From Agarophyton chilense (taxonomy: Eukaryota > Rhodophyta > Florideophyceae > Gracilariales > Gracilariaceae): a stretch of 64,000 bases of DNA. Shown one piece after another: positions 1 to 10,300 of this stretch. The notes beneath the pieces were generated by a model. It saw nothing but the letters and a program-made list of their open reading frames with translations. It had not been told where the DNA came from and did not search any database. Where the stretch lies: NCBI GenBank assembly GCA_030374765.1, contig JARGXX010000026.1:372001-436000 (forward strand), written 5' to 3'. A program made the position numbers and the translations under genes. Every line of letters begins with the position of its first letter. The stretch's first letter is position 1.

Positions 1-455
1 TGCATTTGGTACGGTGCAGTTCTAGAAATCGTCACGACAATCGCGAATCCTCTTCTCTTCGCGCGCCGGAAAGATCTCTCAAAGTAGGAGCGAAGACCAC
101 TGTCTCCCTCTTCTATGTCATACGCAATACCTCTGTATCCATCGAATCTCCCGTAGCGAATGGCTCGATCAACATCCGCAATCACTCGACGGGTCCACCA
201 CCCATGTTTGTTTCCCCCGCCTATCGTTATGAATTTCGCACCTCGTAGACGACGATATACCCTGGAACTGTTTCCAAGAGCCATGCCTATGTCGACGTTT
301 CCGCTAAACGCAAATCCCAAATTCGCTTCCTTGAAGCGTGTTGATGGTACGTTCCAAGTCTTTTCCCAATGCCCGAGGTACGTGTGGTGATGAGCAGAGA
401 CTGACCCCAGGTTAATGACACACAAGGAGAGAAACGCGATCAAACAATGAAGCAT
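1..455 (-). CDS. Secreted protein, 3' end beyond the window edge
   Basis: The minus strand is open from an ATG at 455 to the window edge, so the protein is truncated here (151 complete codons). The first 21 or so residues form a clear signal peptide (MLHCLIAFLSLCVINLGSVSA), then a histidine-rich start of the mature chain. Further on, a strand-like segment (FITIGGG), then YDIEEGD and later VVTIS..APY recall TIM-barrel proteins of the glycosidase-like kind in which an acidic residue follows a beta strand; this resemblance is from pattern memory and the family is not assigned. A TATA box lies about 105 bp upstream. Every plus-strand ORF overlapping this region starts late, has no motif, and is likely a shadow. 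Confidence is high that this is coding, low on function. Confidence 0.75.
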   Translation of the reverse strand, partial: MLHCLIAFLSLCVINLGSVSAHHHTYLGHWEKTWNVPSTRFKEANLGFAFSGNVDIGMALGNSSRVYRRLRGAKFITIGGGNKHGWWTRRVIADVDRAIRYGRFDGYRGIAYDIEEGDSGLRSYFERSFRRAKRRGFAIVVTISRTAPYQM

Positions 456-559
456 GGTTGGTAAATGAAAGTGAAAAGAAACGCGGATTGGCAATGAGCT
501 GAGTGGCATGTTGGTTGCTTGGGAGTGTTGGCACGAATGAGGGGAGCAGAAGCAACGAA

Positions 560-566
560 CTTTATA
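560..566 (-). promoter_or_regulatory. TATA box of the left-edge secreted protein gene
   Basis: TATAAAG read on the minus strand, about 105 bp upstream of the ATG at 455. Transcription would start near 530-540, giving a 5' leader of about 80 nt. Confidence 0.55.
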
Positions 567-782
567 GACGTCGGCCTGAATCAGTTACACATGCAAAGAG
601 CGGTACCATTCGCTATCGTTGGGCAACTGCCAAATCGTACATATAATCTCCATGAGCGCTGACGTGTGCTGAGTAGAATGCCACTACCAAAAACATGCGC
701 TCTCATTCGATGGCGGCACCTGGAGTGAAGGCGAGCATCTCTTTTCGAGCGCTATTGGCAGCGCTCAATGCTAATTTTCCTC

Positions 783-976
783 GCCTTTGCCTACGTCACG
801 TTGACGTTGCCTGCAAACAGCCAGCAAGGCGAGTGCCCTCATGGACTGGGAATGACAACTTTCAGTCTCTATTCGTCATTTGCATCGTTTCCAAAAGCTC
901 GCATTTGCCTACGTCATGTTGACGTTGCCAGCAAACAGCCAGCAAGGCATTCGTCATTTGCATGGTTGCCAAAAGC
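783..976. repeat. Imperfect direct repeats with TGACGT-like cores
   Basis: A block of about 50 bp beginning at 783 recurs at 901 with a few substitutions; both contain CTACGTCA and TTGACGTTGCC followed by AAACAGCCAGCAAGGC. A second 28-bp block (873-900) recurs at 949-976. The rest of 567-1281 holds no gene that can be supported. The repeats lie between the divergently transcribed secreted-protein gene and the membrane-protein gene, so a shared regulatory role is possible but unproven. Confidence 0.6.
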
Positions 977-1281
977 GCAACAAGAGTACGAGGGCCAGAC
1001 AGTAGTGTCATGACAGACTCCGACGAGAGCTCCACCTCTGGCGTTTGCCATCTCTCGGCAGGTGAACCTTCGATACTTGTGCTTCAAGCAAGCTTCGCAC
1101 GTGCTTGTTCGCATACTCGATGGATAAAGCTTCCCCGTGGTGTCTTTCGTCAGTTACAGGCTATCTCGCGACACGTGAAGGTGCACATAAGGCGTTCCGG
1201 TTCCTCTCTGCCAGCTAACTAGAGCGCCCTCGTCAGTTATCTCTTTGTTGTGGCGAATTGTTTTCTATCCAGCAACAGAAA

Positions 1282-2613
1282 ATGCCGTCAACCACTTTGT
1301 ACTTGTCTTTCGAAGTGGGCAATCTTGTCGTCTGGCTATGGCTTGAGGTGCTTGCCCTGGCCGCTGTTATTGTTTGGACCACTGACTCGGCAAAAATATA
1401 CGTGTCCATCTACTGGAAACGATCGAAAACTCTTCGTTTACGAGCCAAACGCACTCTAATCGATTTTATTCCAATGAACGGTGACCTTCGCGTTGTACCA
1501 CAAGTACCGAAGCTCATTATTACCCTTGCTCGCATCACAGTAACGATTCTGGTGGCAGTTAGTGCCTTGGGAATCGATCAAGGTCTCGTGTATACTCGCT
1601 ACGCGCCGACCACGCACGTTATCTCAGCCACCGATGCGCAGTTTTCTGGCAGAAGCTATGATGGAAGAAGAGAAAATTCCAGACAGGATTTCGCCGTGGC
1701 TGCTTGTGAAGATGTGAATGTTATTTCACTGGTCAAGTTCAAGGGCTTCGTTTCTGGCAATCGTTTCAGTTGTGAATCTTCCATTAATGTTGGAGAGAAG
1801 GAGAAGGTGGTTGAGGTGATATGGGACCACGATACAGTGCAGCAAATTTCCGATGGCCAAGCTCTGCAGGTTAACATTGCCCTGGGAGAACGATCTGCTT
1901 TGTCTGAAGGACTTTCTAATGACACCTTTGTTGTGTTGGAAGATTCGACTGGCGCGCCGGTTCACATGAGCGTCGTGCGACGAAAAATGAGAAACACCAC
2001 TTTTGGTACATGTGATAGAGCTGGTAATAATGCAGCCGCTACTTTACATGGGGAATTTTTAGTTTTCTCAAATGATATTGATGAAGTGGGTGAGATAGAA
2101 GACGAACTTGTTACCGTGGCGTACGCGATCTGTAATCATTCTTCCACCGTTTCACTTCGTGCTACTGATGAAATGATAGCTCTTCCATTCATCAACGCCC
2201 AACAACAGATGATTCTCGCTCGAAATGTGGCAAACAGTTTGCTGTCAATTGTACCAGATTCTTCGCAGAAATTGTACTTTGGAGACACTAGAAGAGTGAC
2301 AATCATCAAGAAAAAGTTCAATTATCTCATACTTGGCTTGGCTATTTCTAATGTTGGGCTGTTGATCCTGTGTAAGATTTTGAAGCATTGCGTGAAAAGA
2401 GATGTCCATGTGGACCCGTTTTCTTCGATATCCATGTTTTGGCTTGGACGAGATTATGGGCGGGAAGACGGCTCATGTAACCGACCGGTATCACAGGACA
2501 TTTTGATACAAGGAAGGAGTAGTAGCAGGGGGGTGCAGATTTGTGCGGTTGAAGCGGATAAATCTGGTACTGACACTTTCAGTGTACCGTCATCCACTGA
2601 TGAAGAGGTATAA
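1282..2613 (+). CDS. Three-pass membrane protein with large luminal or extracellular domain
   Basis: 443 residues from the first ATG; an open frame continues eight codons upstream only from a TTG, which was rejected. Hydrophobic segments are seen at about residues 13-33, 78-98 and 346-367. Between the second and third lies a soluble region of about 245 residues with four cysteines and three N-glycosylation sequons (NDT, NTT, NHS), suggesting exposure to the secretory side. The tail after the last segment is about 75 residues, polar and Ser-rich. No known family is recognised. Base composition and the uninterrupted length argue for a real single-exon gene. The stop is TAA. Confidence 0.7.
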   Translation: MPSTTLYLSFEVGNLVVWLWLEVLALAAVIVWTTDSAKIYVSIYWKRSKTLRLRAKRTLIDFIPMNGDLRVVPQVPKLIITLARITVTILVAVSALGIDQGLVYTRYAPTTHVISATDAQFSGRSYDGRRENSRQDFAVAACEDVNVISLVKFKGFVSGNRFSCESSINVGEKEKVVEVIWDHDTVQQISDGQALQVNIALGERSALSEGLSNDTFVVLEDSTGAPVHMSVVRRKMRNTTFGTCDRAGNNAAATLHGEFLVFSNDIDEVGEIEDELVTVAYAICNHSSTVSLRATDEMIALPFINAQQQMILARNVANSLLSIVPDSSQKLYFGDTRRVTIIKKKFNYLILGLAISNVGLLILCKILKHCVKRDVHVDPFSSISMFWLGRDYGREDGSCNRPVSQDILIQGRSSSRGVQICAVEADKSGTDTFSVPSSTDEEV

Positions 2614-2727
2614 TCCAAGGGTACGGAGGCAGCCTCTTTTCAATTTACTCTTCTATCACAGAAAAGAAGTCGACAGTTGCCAGCCAACAGCGCTCTCCGA
2701 TCCCATCATTGAAACTCCTCAAAGCAC

Positions 2728-3084
2728 ATGTTTCGGTGTGGGGAACTGGCTGAAGTGAAGCGTTCTTGTCGGGGAAGGCATCCTAACTGCACAAGCCTCT
2801 CTGTGCAAAACTATTCATTGTGTATCCCGATGGAAATGGGCGCGGTATTAATGCACTCCTTGTTCTTCTTGTTTGACAAAAAGGCCACTACCACAGTAGA
2901 GGGAGCGCAATTCACAACAGAGCCACCATCAAGGAAGATATTTCGAATGTGTATAACGGCTGCATGCTTGGCCTCTATGCTCCACCCTTTGGTTTTAAAC
3001 ACTTTTGAAGTTTTTCTCACCAGTATCCGTGGAGACCTACATTGTCGTCACATATATCTGCCAAACCTGAGGTTTCCAAGCTAG
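2728..3084 (+). CDS. Possible small ORF, 118 codons, unrecognised
   Basis: Starts at an ATG 114 bp after the membrane-protein gene. It contains one moderately hydrophobic stretch (about residues 75-98) and six cysteines. It could be a small gene, the relic of a neighbour's 3' part, or chance. The rest of 2614-3454 shows nothing supportable. Confidence 0.2.
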   Translation: MFRCGELAEVKRSCRGRHPNCTSLSVQNYSLCIPMEMGAVLMHSLFFLFDKKATTTVEGAQFTTEPPSRKIFRMCITAACLASMLHPLVLNTFEVFLTSIRGDLHCRHIYLPNLRFPS

Positions 3085-3454
3085 CACGACTATGAAGGAG
3101 CCAGTGCGAAGAACTGATAGTATCTGCTCGATTTATCACAGAAATGTCAAACCTTCATGCATACTCGCATGCGTGCAAAGCGCTATTGATCACCGATTGA
3201 TGCAGCTCTTCCTCACTCAATATGTTTTATATCAGTCACTGCCACCGTCAACGAGGTCCAGGAGTCTTTTTGAATTTGGAGTAAAGCCTTAGGATTATAC
3301 GACCTCCCTGAATGATGAAGGGATTGTGTGTTAAGGCGAGAACGATATACATGTATCGGATTAAGTGGGGCCCCTCCAGAGCGTTTTACAGCCAAGAGTG
3401 TAAATGTTGATCTGGTATGAGGGATAAATATGCTGTGAAGATCCCCGCTGGGAC

Positions 3455-3554
3455 ACACTCGGCAACATCAAGCTGACATGCGCGGCATCCCACTCTAAAT
3501 TGTAAAGCTAGGACTGCCATGAGGGATCGGTCCGAGATCCCCAGTGCCGAACGT
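3455..3554 (+). pseudogene. Decayed 5S rRNA copy
   Basis: 100 nt that align with the intact 5S gene at 7016-7135 in the opposite orientation. The 5' third (with CATCAAGCTGACATG) and the 3' third (with GATCCCCAGTGCCGAACG) are conserved, while about 20 nt of the central region are missing and the terminal helix has mismatches (ACACTCG against CGAACGT). The missing part overlaps the internal promoter region of 5S genes, so it is unlikely to be transcribed. It could be a simple pseudogene or the head of a 5S-derived SINE. Confidence 0.75.
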
Positions 3555-3669
3555 TTTCGCTCTGTTTTCTTCCCTACAAGACCTGTTCTTCACTTTCATC
3601 ACCTTCCTCTTCAAGTCTATCCATCAAATACATCTCCCTCGTCCTGTGGTTTACGGATGACCCAGCTTA

Positions 3670-4005
3670 ATGACCATATCTATTCCCAGTCGGCCTTCAC
3701 ATCTCCCACATTTTTCCCTGAACACAGTTTCAGACTTCACGCTGTTCTCAGGCATGAACGGATCGTTGACTAGTATTAGCCGCTTCGCCAAGAAGCACCA
3801 ATGGTCAATTCCGATCGCCGTAATCACGCTAAAGGGGCAGGTGAAACTGCATGTTACAGGAAAAGAACGCTCATTCCCTCGAGAATGGACTCTACTGCAA
3901 CTGGTCGGCACCCCGGACGCACTCAATGCCGCAACATTGAAAGGACACTTTATCATGGATTTTGGGTTTCTAAACGGTACGAAGTACGAAGGAACAATCC
4001 TCTGA
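3670..4005 (+). CDS. Possible small ORF, 111 codons, unrecognised
   Basis: ATG start and ordinary amino-acid mix, but no motif or family is recognised and it lies between a 5S relic and the 3' end of the minus-strand gene at 4156-5400. Reported only as a candidate for 3555-4155, where nothing else is visible apart from the frameshifted second repeat of that neighbouring gene (about 4060-4200). Confidence 0.2.
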   Translation: MTISIPSRPSHLPHFSLNTVSDFTLFSGMNGSLTSISRFAKKHQWSIPIAVITLKGQVKLHVTGKERSFPREWTLLQLVGTPDALNAATLKGHFIMDFGFLNGTKYEGTIL

Positions 4006-4155
4006 CTCCGAGCTTGATGCCTTTCTCTCGTGTGACGAGCCCTGTGGATAGCAGAAGATTAGGTGGCTACCACCCGCGTGACGCCCCCAGCAACACCTGA
4101 AGCTGGGCATTCGTGATGGCGTTCTTGAGGATCGTCGCCTGGGCTCTGTGGTGCA

Positions 4156-5400
4156 TCATTTGCTTGTACTGAGAACAATCCGCGAATGGCCGCCAGTTAA
4201 CTGCGGTGCCCAAATAGAACACCTGCCCTCGTCGAGCCCTCGTCGAGCCCTCGTCTGCGCTGTTGGTTGCACCTCATCCTCGGGCGCGTTTTTCAGGGGC
4301 TCCCCCTTGCGCTTACGGAGGTTCGGCGTCCTGTTCTTGAGAACAGAGATGACCTTGCAGTCTGGATGCTGAACCCCCTGCCCCAACGCGGGGTCACCCC
4401 CCGAGGGTTTCGACTCGGGGGCAGTGGCAGCGCTCGCGACGCTGAGCTCTGCTGCACGCTCGATCATCTTCTTCTTGATGACCAGAGCTCGGTAGTTGTG
4501 CCGCATCATTCGCCGGTACAGCAAATGTTGGACGTATGCCGCCCAGTTGAGCCGCCCCATCTTCCACTCATTGTACGTTCCCAAGTCAACCACCAGCCCT
4601 CGCCGAGCCTTCTTTCTTGCTGGTGGCTGTACTTGTTCTTCAAGCCCTGGGCTCGGGAGCTCTCTCTTGCGTTTACGCGGGTTCACCGTCCTGGTCTTTT
4701 GCTGACCACGGAGTAGGATAGGACGGCGACCCGCTTTTCCCGAGCCCTTTGCTCCTGCTTCCTCCTGCCAGGGCACAACGTCAAAGCCCGTCACGTGCAG
4801 GACAGTCGACAGTCTTGTTATGACGGGCGGGGCTCTTACCTCACAGGATGTGTGCGGCAAATTCCGTTCAGCTCTGCCCGGGCGCGGCGGTTCTTCATAT
4901 AGCACGTGCCTTCTCACGGGCTCGCTGCTCATGGCCGTTGCGGTGCTGGAAACGTTCATCGCCGTTGCACCCGCCACGGTGGCCAAGCGCTTCTCGTTCA
5001 CCTTCCCCAGACGAGCCATGATCCCAGGCCTGTTGGAAGGGCCCTTTGCCTCGCCAATCGGTTCCGGCTTTTTCCTCATTTTTCTTGGTGGAAGAGGGGG
5101 CGAACCGGGAGGGGGGGGGTGGGGGTGGGGGGGTGCAATGCACTTGCTGTGCCTCGCACCATGCTTGCTGCTTTTGCTGTAGCCAGCAGCAGATGATGTT
5201 CCGTAGCTGATGGCCCTCGCCGGCTTTTCTCTCTCCATCCCTGGCGACGGCCTGTTCCTTCTGTTGGCTCTGCGGGCGCCGTGGTTGCTCCGAGTCCCAG
5301 ACGTAGCTCGAGAAGAGCCCCCGTGCGCTGGCATCGAGCGCAACATCGGACTGTTTCCTCGTGGGGTGCGGTTGGGCTTGGCGGCAGAACTCTCACCCAT
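4156..5400 (-). CDS. Basic, Pro/Arg-rich protein with internal duplication, probably nuclear
   Basis: 414 codons from an ATG at 5400. The first half is rich in Pro, Ser and Arg. The C-terminal half has two related modules: the first carries NPRKRKRE, then PARKKARRGL and LNWAAYVQHLLYRRMMRH; the second carries NLRKRKGE and TRARRGL, after which the frame is lost. Another frame continues the second module (NWRPFADCSQYKQMMHH, about 4150-4200), so the 3' end looks frameshifted relative to its own duplicate. The Lys/Arg clusters resemble nuclear localisation signals. No known family is recognised. A 12-bp triplicate (CCCTCGTCGAGC-like, about 4230-4256) sits near the break. The plus-strand ORFs here are shadows. 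Confidence 0.55.
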   Translation of the reverse strand: MGESSAAKPNRTPRGNSPMLRSMPAHGGSSRATSGTRSNHGARRANRRNRPSPGMEREKPARAISYGTSSAAGYSKSSKHGARHSKCIAPPHPHPPPPGSPPLPPRKMRKKPEPIGEAKGPSNRPGIMARLGKVNEKRLATVAGATAMNVSSTATAMSSEPVRRHVLYEEPPRPGRAERNLPHTSCEVRAPPVITRLSTVLHVTGFDVVPWQEEAGAKGSGKAGRRPILLRGQQKTRTVNPRKRKRELPSPGLEEQVQPPARKKARRGLVVDLGTYNEWKMGRLNWAAYVQHLLYRRMMRHNYRALVIKKKMIERAAELSVASAATAPESKPSGGDPALGQGVQHPDCKVISVLKNRTPNLRKRKGEPLKNAPEDEVQPTAQTRARRGLDEGRCSIWAPQLTGGHSRIVLSTSK

Positions 5401-7015
5401 CGTACGCTGTTTGCACTTGCACTTTTAACACGGTAGCCCCTTCCTCAACAGTCACAGGCAGTGCTGGAGAACGACGAAAGACTTGAACGGTGCGAGGAAG
5501 GGGAATGCTTCAGCGTCGCCGGGGCTACGACCAGACAATTGAAGAGGCCATCGCAGTTGTTGCCAGCAGCTTTTGTACCCATCGATACGCTCAAAGATGG
5601 AGCGAACACGACGAAAGGGCAGTGCGATGAGTCCGAAATAAACCGTAGCTGTAGGTATACGAGCATATGGAGATGGTTGCGCTGCCCGTGCTCGAGATCA
5701 CGCCTGGCGCGAAGCAGGCGTGTCAGAACGGTTTCAGCAGCCCACTTTGGTAACCGGATGTCTACAACTTGTGCAGCTCAATTCAGTTGTCACACATTGG
5801 CGTCGACAGAGAACTGGGAGGCGACACGGCGGTGGGGTGACGGCTGCGAGATGGGCTGCAGATGAGCTCGAGTTTGTCGACGGCGAGATTATTGGTGTTG
5901 GGGTGGATGTGCGCTCTGCACTTCCTGGGGCGGGATCATGGAGTGGATCTCGTTCGATGCTGGTGAAAGCATGCGTTGTGCAACACACGGTGTTCATGTA
6001 GAGGTTTGTGAGTTCAAATGCGCAGAGCACAGTTCCAAATCGGTACCGAGTGTTGTAGTGCGGGAGCGTGGGGAGGATGAACGAGAGACAAGGACGAACA
6101 GCGGTATCCGCAGCTCCTTTTTGAGGTTGGCACGCTCCTCGTGTTACAAAGGGTGAGAGCGGTACAGTGAAACATCAAACGCCGTTTCAGTTTCATTGCA
6201 TTCTAATGAAAGAGTGTGGCTGCGGAGAGACTGTGCGACTGCCGCCTCACTCTGCGCGTTCCACCCTTGCACCGTTTAGTCCTCGGACCGTGAAACGATA
6301 AGGCTGCCAGTTACAATGATCGCGATATTCCACACTGAACCAGCGGAATCACGGAGAACGTGCTAGACTGTCGCAATGAAAATAATAACTCCCTTCACTT
6401 GTTTGACCAATACCTAGGTCTTAGCTGATGTATAGAGGGCGGGTGTTTTCTTTCATTGGAGGGAATATTAGCTTGGAGAAGAGACGTTGTGCGCTTGCAT
6501 TCGCTGTCAAACGGCACTGTGGGGAGGCATAGTGATGGCGTTGAGGTCGCCCGAGCGGTCGATGGGCCGTTGGTGATGGCCATGGCGGCGGTAATGCGGG
6601 AACATCCGGGAACATCCAGGAAACAGCACGTAGGCATTTTGTTGACGCAGAGGTGGGGCTCGACGACGAAGGTTTGGTAGATTTGAGTGGATGAAAGTTT
6701 CAATGTCTGTTTCATCCCTCGGTCTTCTGTTGTTGTTGGTCTTCCTTGAGCCGGGTGCAGGCCATCGGCGCAGGGGGCCCACGGCGAGGCAAGGGGATCT
6801 GAACGGAGTGATTTTCGGGCCCACTCACAAGATGATGCGTTTCGGTTGTGAACGGCATCGGCAAGCGATTCGTAACGCAAAAGAAAAGAGTTGGTTGGGA
6901 AATGTTGGGAATGAAAATGATTGTAGTGGGTATGGTATGGGAGAAAGGGGAAGATGGGTTAAAGGGGAAGATGGGTTGAAGGGGGTAGGATCGTAATGAA
7001 GGAAAAGAAAAAGAA
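5401..7015. other. Intergenic region, no supported gene
   Basis: Several short ORFs on both strands overlap one another without motifs, signal peptides or recognisable domains. The end of the block, next to the 5S gene, is A-rich on the plus strand (7000-7015), which is the T-run downstream of the 5S gene on its own strand. Confidence 0.5.
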
Positions 7016-7135
7016 ACATTCGACACTGGGGATTCCAGACCGATCGCTCATGTCAGTACTAACCCAGCTCAAAGTGACTTGGCTTCGCAGTTCGGGATGG
7101 GATGCGGCACATGTCAGCTTGATATGGCCGAATGT
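7016..7135 (-). rRNA. 5S ribosomal RNA gene
   Basis: Exactly 120 nt on the minus strand, beginning ACATTCGGCCATA and ending CCCAGTGTCGAATGT. The ends pair perfectly (ACATTCG with CGAATGT, helix I). Typical eukaryotic 5S landmarks are present: CCGCATCCCATCCCGAACTG, GAGCTGGGTTAGTACT, and GGAATCCCCAGTG. A T-rich run directly after the 3' end on the minus strand (TTTCTTTTTC) fits an RNA polymerase III terminator. The internal control region appears whole. This is a single copy, not a tandem array, within the window. Short ORFs crossing it are spurious. Confidence 0.95.
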
Positions 7136-7284
7136 ACTACACACCGAGGCCACAAAACGTTCATGTACCCCACATCCAAACCGACGCCCGCACCAAGAAT
7201 TCACCAGCTTCTACGGCGCCGTTCTGCAGAAGAGAGCTGGAGAAGAGAGCTCGCTGAAGATACACTACATACACGGTACACCGT

Positions 7285-7304
7285 ATCTCTCTCTCTCTCT
7301 CTCT
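7285..7304. repeat. (TC)n microsatellite, possible LINE 3' tail
   Basis: About ten TC dinucleotides; read on the minus strand as (GA)n it follows the last LINE stop codon by fewer than 20 nt. Many non-LTR elements end in simple repeats, so this may be the 3' end of the LINE. Confidence 0.7.
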
Positions 7305-7320
7305 TTACGGGCACACTTGT

Positions 7321-10300
7321 CTAATTCCTACGTAGTGCAGAGCGTTCTTTGTCAAAAAAACGTTCCCTCACTAGGAAGACCAGCATTTTTTCTGGCCACT
7401 TCTTGATGATTTCGTCTACCGCTAGGCCTTGACGTTCTTGCACAGGGGGCAAACATATTCTTCTTGACATAGTTCTCGACGGGCATCTTAAGACATAATG
7501 ATCTACATCATTGAGCACCCCCGACCTACAGGTACAATAGAGCCTTTTCTTCTGTAAGTACGACCCCAATAGATGCAAGCACGATGTGTGACCAACTACA
7601 AGTTGCGATAAAGCGACGTTTGCCTCTCGTAGAGAAACAATGTTTTCCAGTCCTTCTGGAATGTTTTCTATTAATGGGGACTTCTTTTCCTTCGTTATGA
7701 CTCTTCTCTTCACATCCGCAAAATCAACTGGAACGGCGACTTGATCTTACATAGAAATATTCAGAGCTTCTTTTGCTAGGTTATCCACCATATCATTTCG
7801 AGGGATACCACAATGGCTTTGAATCCAAACCATATCAAAGGTACAGTACTTTCCAATTTCAGAAAGGCTGATAGATACTTGCTGTAGAGAATACGATTGA
7901 GGTCGGGCAACTCCTCTGAGATTATCCAATATGCTGTGAGAGTCGGTAACAATTCTTATATTTCCAATCCATCCCTCCCTAACGCGTATCAGAACAACTT
8001 GCAACGCTTTTTTCAAAGCCTTTATCTCAGTAAAAAAGGAGCACGTTTCAACTCCTGCCGGGAACATTCCTTTTTGCGGTTCTTTATCATCGTTCCACCA
8101 AATTGCAAACGCACTCCCTCCTACTTCAGTAATTTCTAGAGTTTTCCAGCTTTGTTCGTGTCCATCTGCATCAACAAGATTTCGGTGGTTTTCAGATATA
8201 GAATAGGCCATAACGAACCCGTCGTCGTAATGAATCGAAATATCCGGTAACCTTCCGTGTTTCTTGTAAAAGTTCTGTACTGTTTTTGAGTAGTTACCAC
8301 TTTTCCGTAAGTATTTTATATACCCTGTGTACCATCCCTCATTCCATTCGACAGCTGCTCGTAATGGTTTCTTGATTTCAAGCCAATTTGGGCGCCCAAC
8401 AGAACCATCGCTCCATATTTCACAGTCTGCTTTCCGCAAGCTTCGTAGCATACTTAAAGCTTGCTGACGTTGAAAATCGATATTATCTTTCTTTGTGCAG
8501 CTGGTGTAGTGAAAGCAAATTCTTTCGGAATTGTGAATCACGATCGGTACAGGCAATGGTTCTCTTGGTAGCATAAGTAGCCCGCAAGTAGCCTGTTGAT
8601 GTTCGGCTGCCTTTTTGAAAGTACTTCTTGATTTTCGAATGCGAGTTAACGACTCTTTCTTCACAGCCAGAGCGATCGGTGATAAACTATCCTTAAAACA
8701 TCGTTTCGCTTTTTCGTAGAGTTTTGCCGCTTGAAACACTGCAATATTGTACAAACTTGGTTGGTCCAATAAACTTCTCAACTTCTGTATGGGTGAGGAT
8801 TTCGCGCAACCGGTCTGGATTCTGGAGGCCTCGTTTCGTGCCCTTTCTACTTCCTCCGCTGCGCATATTATCGCGTTAGGGATGACAATACTGGCAGCAT
8901 ATCTAGCGGTTGGCTCTGCGAAGCCGACCCGGAAGGTGTTCATGGTCTTCCAATCTGCTCCCCAGGTGGTGCCAGTGAGACAGCGCAATATTCGGTTCCT
9001 TGCTCTGTACTTTGCTGCTACGCGGTTGAGGTGATGGTGGAAGTTAAGTCTACAGTCCAGTACAACCCCTAGAAACCTCGCACATTCCGAAAGTTGTATC
9101 CACGAGCCCTCCAGTTTTACTTCATACTTTGTTCTTTCTTTCTTCCAATTAGAATAAGTAAACGGCACCAACGAAGTTTTCTTAGGGTTCATTTGGATAT
9201 TGTTCTCTGCACAATATACTTCCAATCTTTCAACTGCTGCCTGAATAGCATGTCGGCTAAACTCTAGTTTTCTTTGGGTCGAAGATATGGAAACATCATC
9301 CGCAAATAAGCTTACCTCAATTCGATCGTCGCCTTGCTTTACCTTGTTCGGAAGATCTGAAACGTAAGCTATCCATAATCCCAGGGAGAGGGTCCCTCCT
9401 TGCGGGAGTCCTTGTGGTACGACAAACGGTCTGGTGTCCGATGTTTTCCATCTGCAGGTCCATCGTCGGTCCATGATAAACGCTCTAATCCATCTCCACA
9501 AATTTGTTGGGCATCCCATTCTTTCTAACTTCACCAGTAACTTATGGTGTTGCACGCAATCATAAGCCTTAGAAAAGTCACAGAATAAGGCTAATGTCTG
9601 TCTTCTATGCTGCCAGCCATGTGTAATTCGTTCACATAAAGCCACAACATGCTCCTCGGTTGTTCGCATCATTCTGAATCCCGCTTGGCATGCCGGTAGT
9701 CTTGGTTCCAGCCAGTTCATAAACAGCCTGTTAACCATTCTTTCTGCCACCCTTGCTACAACACAGGTAAGTGATATCGGCCGAAACTTACCTTTAACTC
9801 CTGGTTTGGGGATCGGGATAAGGCGTGAAAGTCTCCACTTGGCCGGTGTCTTACCTTCCTTGTAGCTCTTGTTAATTATTTCAAGAAGCCATTTCTTTCC
9901 CAATTCTGGAAGATGCTGAAGAAAGGCTATCTGTACTAGATCCAGACCTCCGGCTTTCTTAGGGTTCATTTCTTTGAGCTCCACCTCCAAATGGTGCATG
10001 TCAAATGTATTGTTCGTCCATGCTTCAGTGTCCTTTGCTTTCGTGCGGTAATCGTTTAGAGATTTTCTGTACTCATTTCGTGATCTTGTTTCCTTCTCAT
10101 GAGTTCGGGCGTTCCGAATTTCTGATTTTACAAACCACTTTGCTCGCTTTTTATCCAGCCAGCGTTCTCCAGCCGGTGGGCAAAAGCTTGGATGTTCCAT
10201 ACTGCTCTTGTCAATTGCTTTCACTATTCTCCACAGTTTTGCATCTTCGTCTTGTGGTCGTAACGATTCCATCATTTCTTTCCATGTTTATCGTTTTAGC

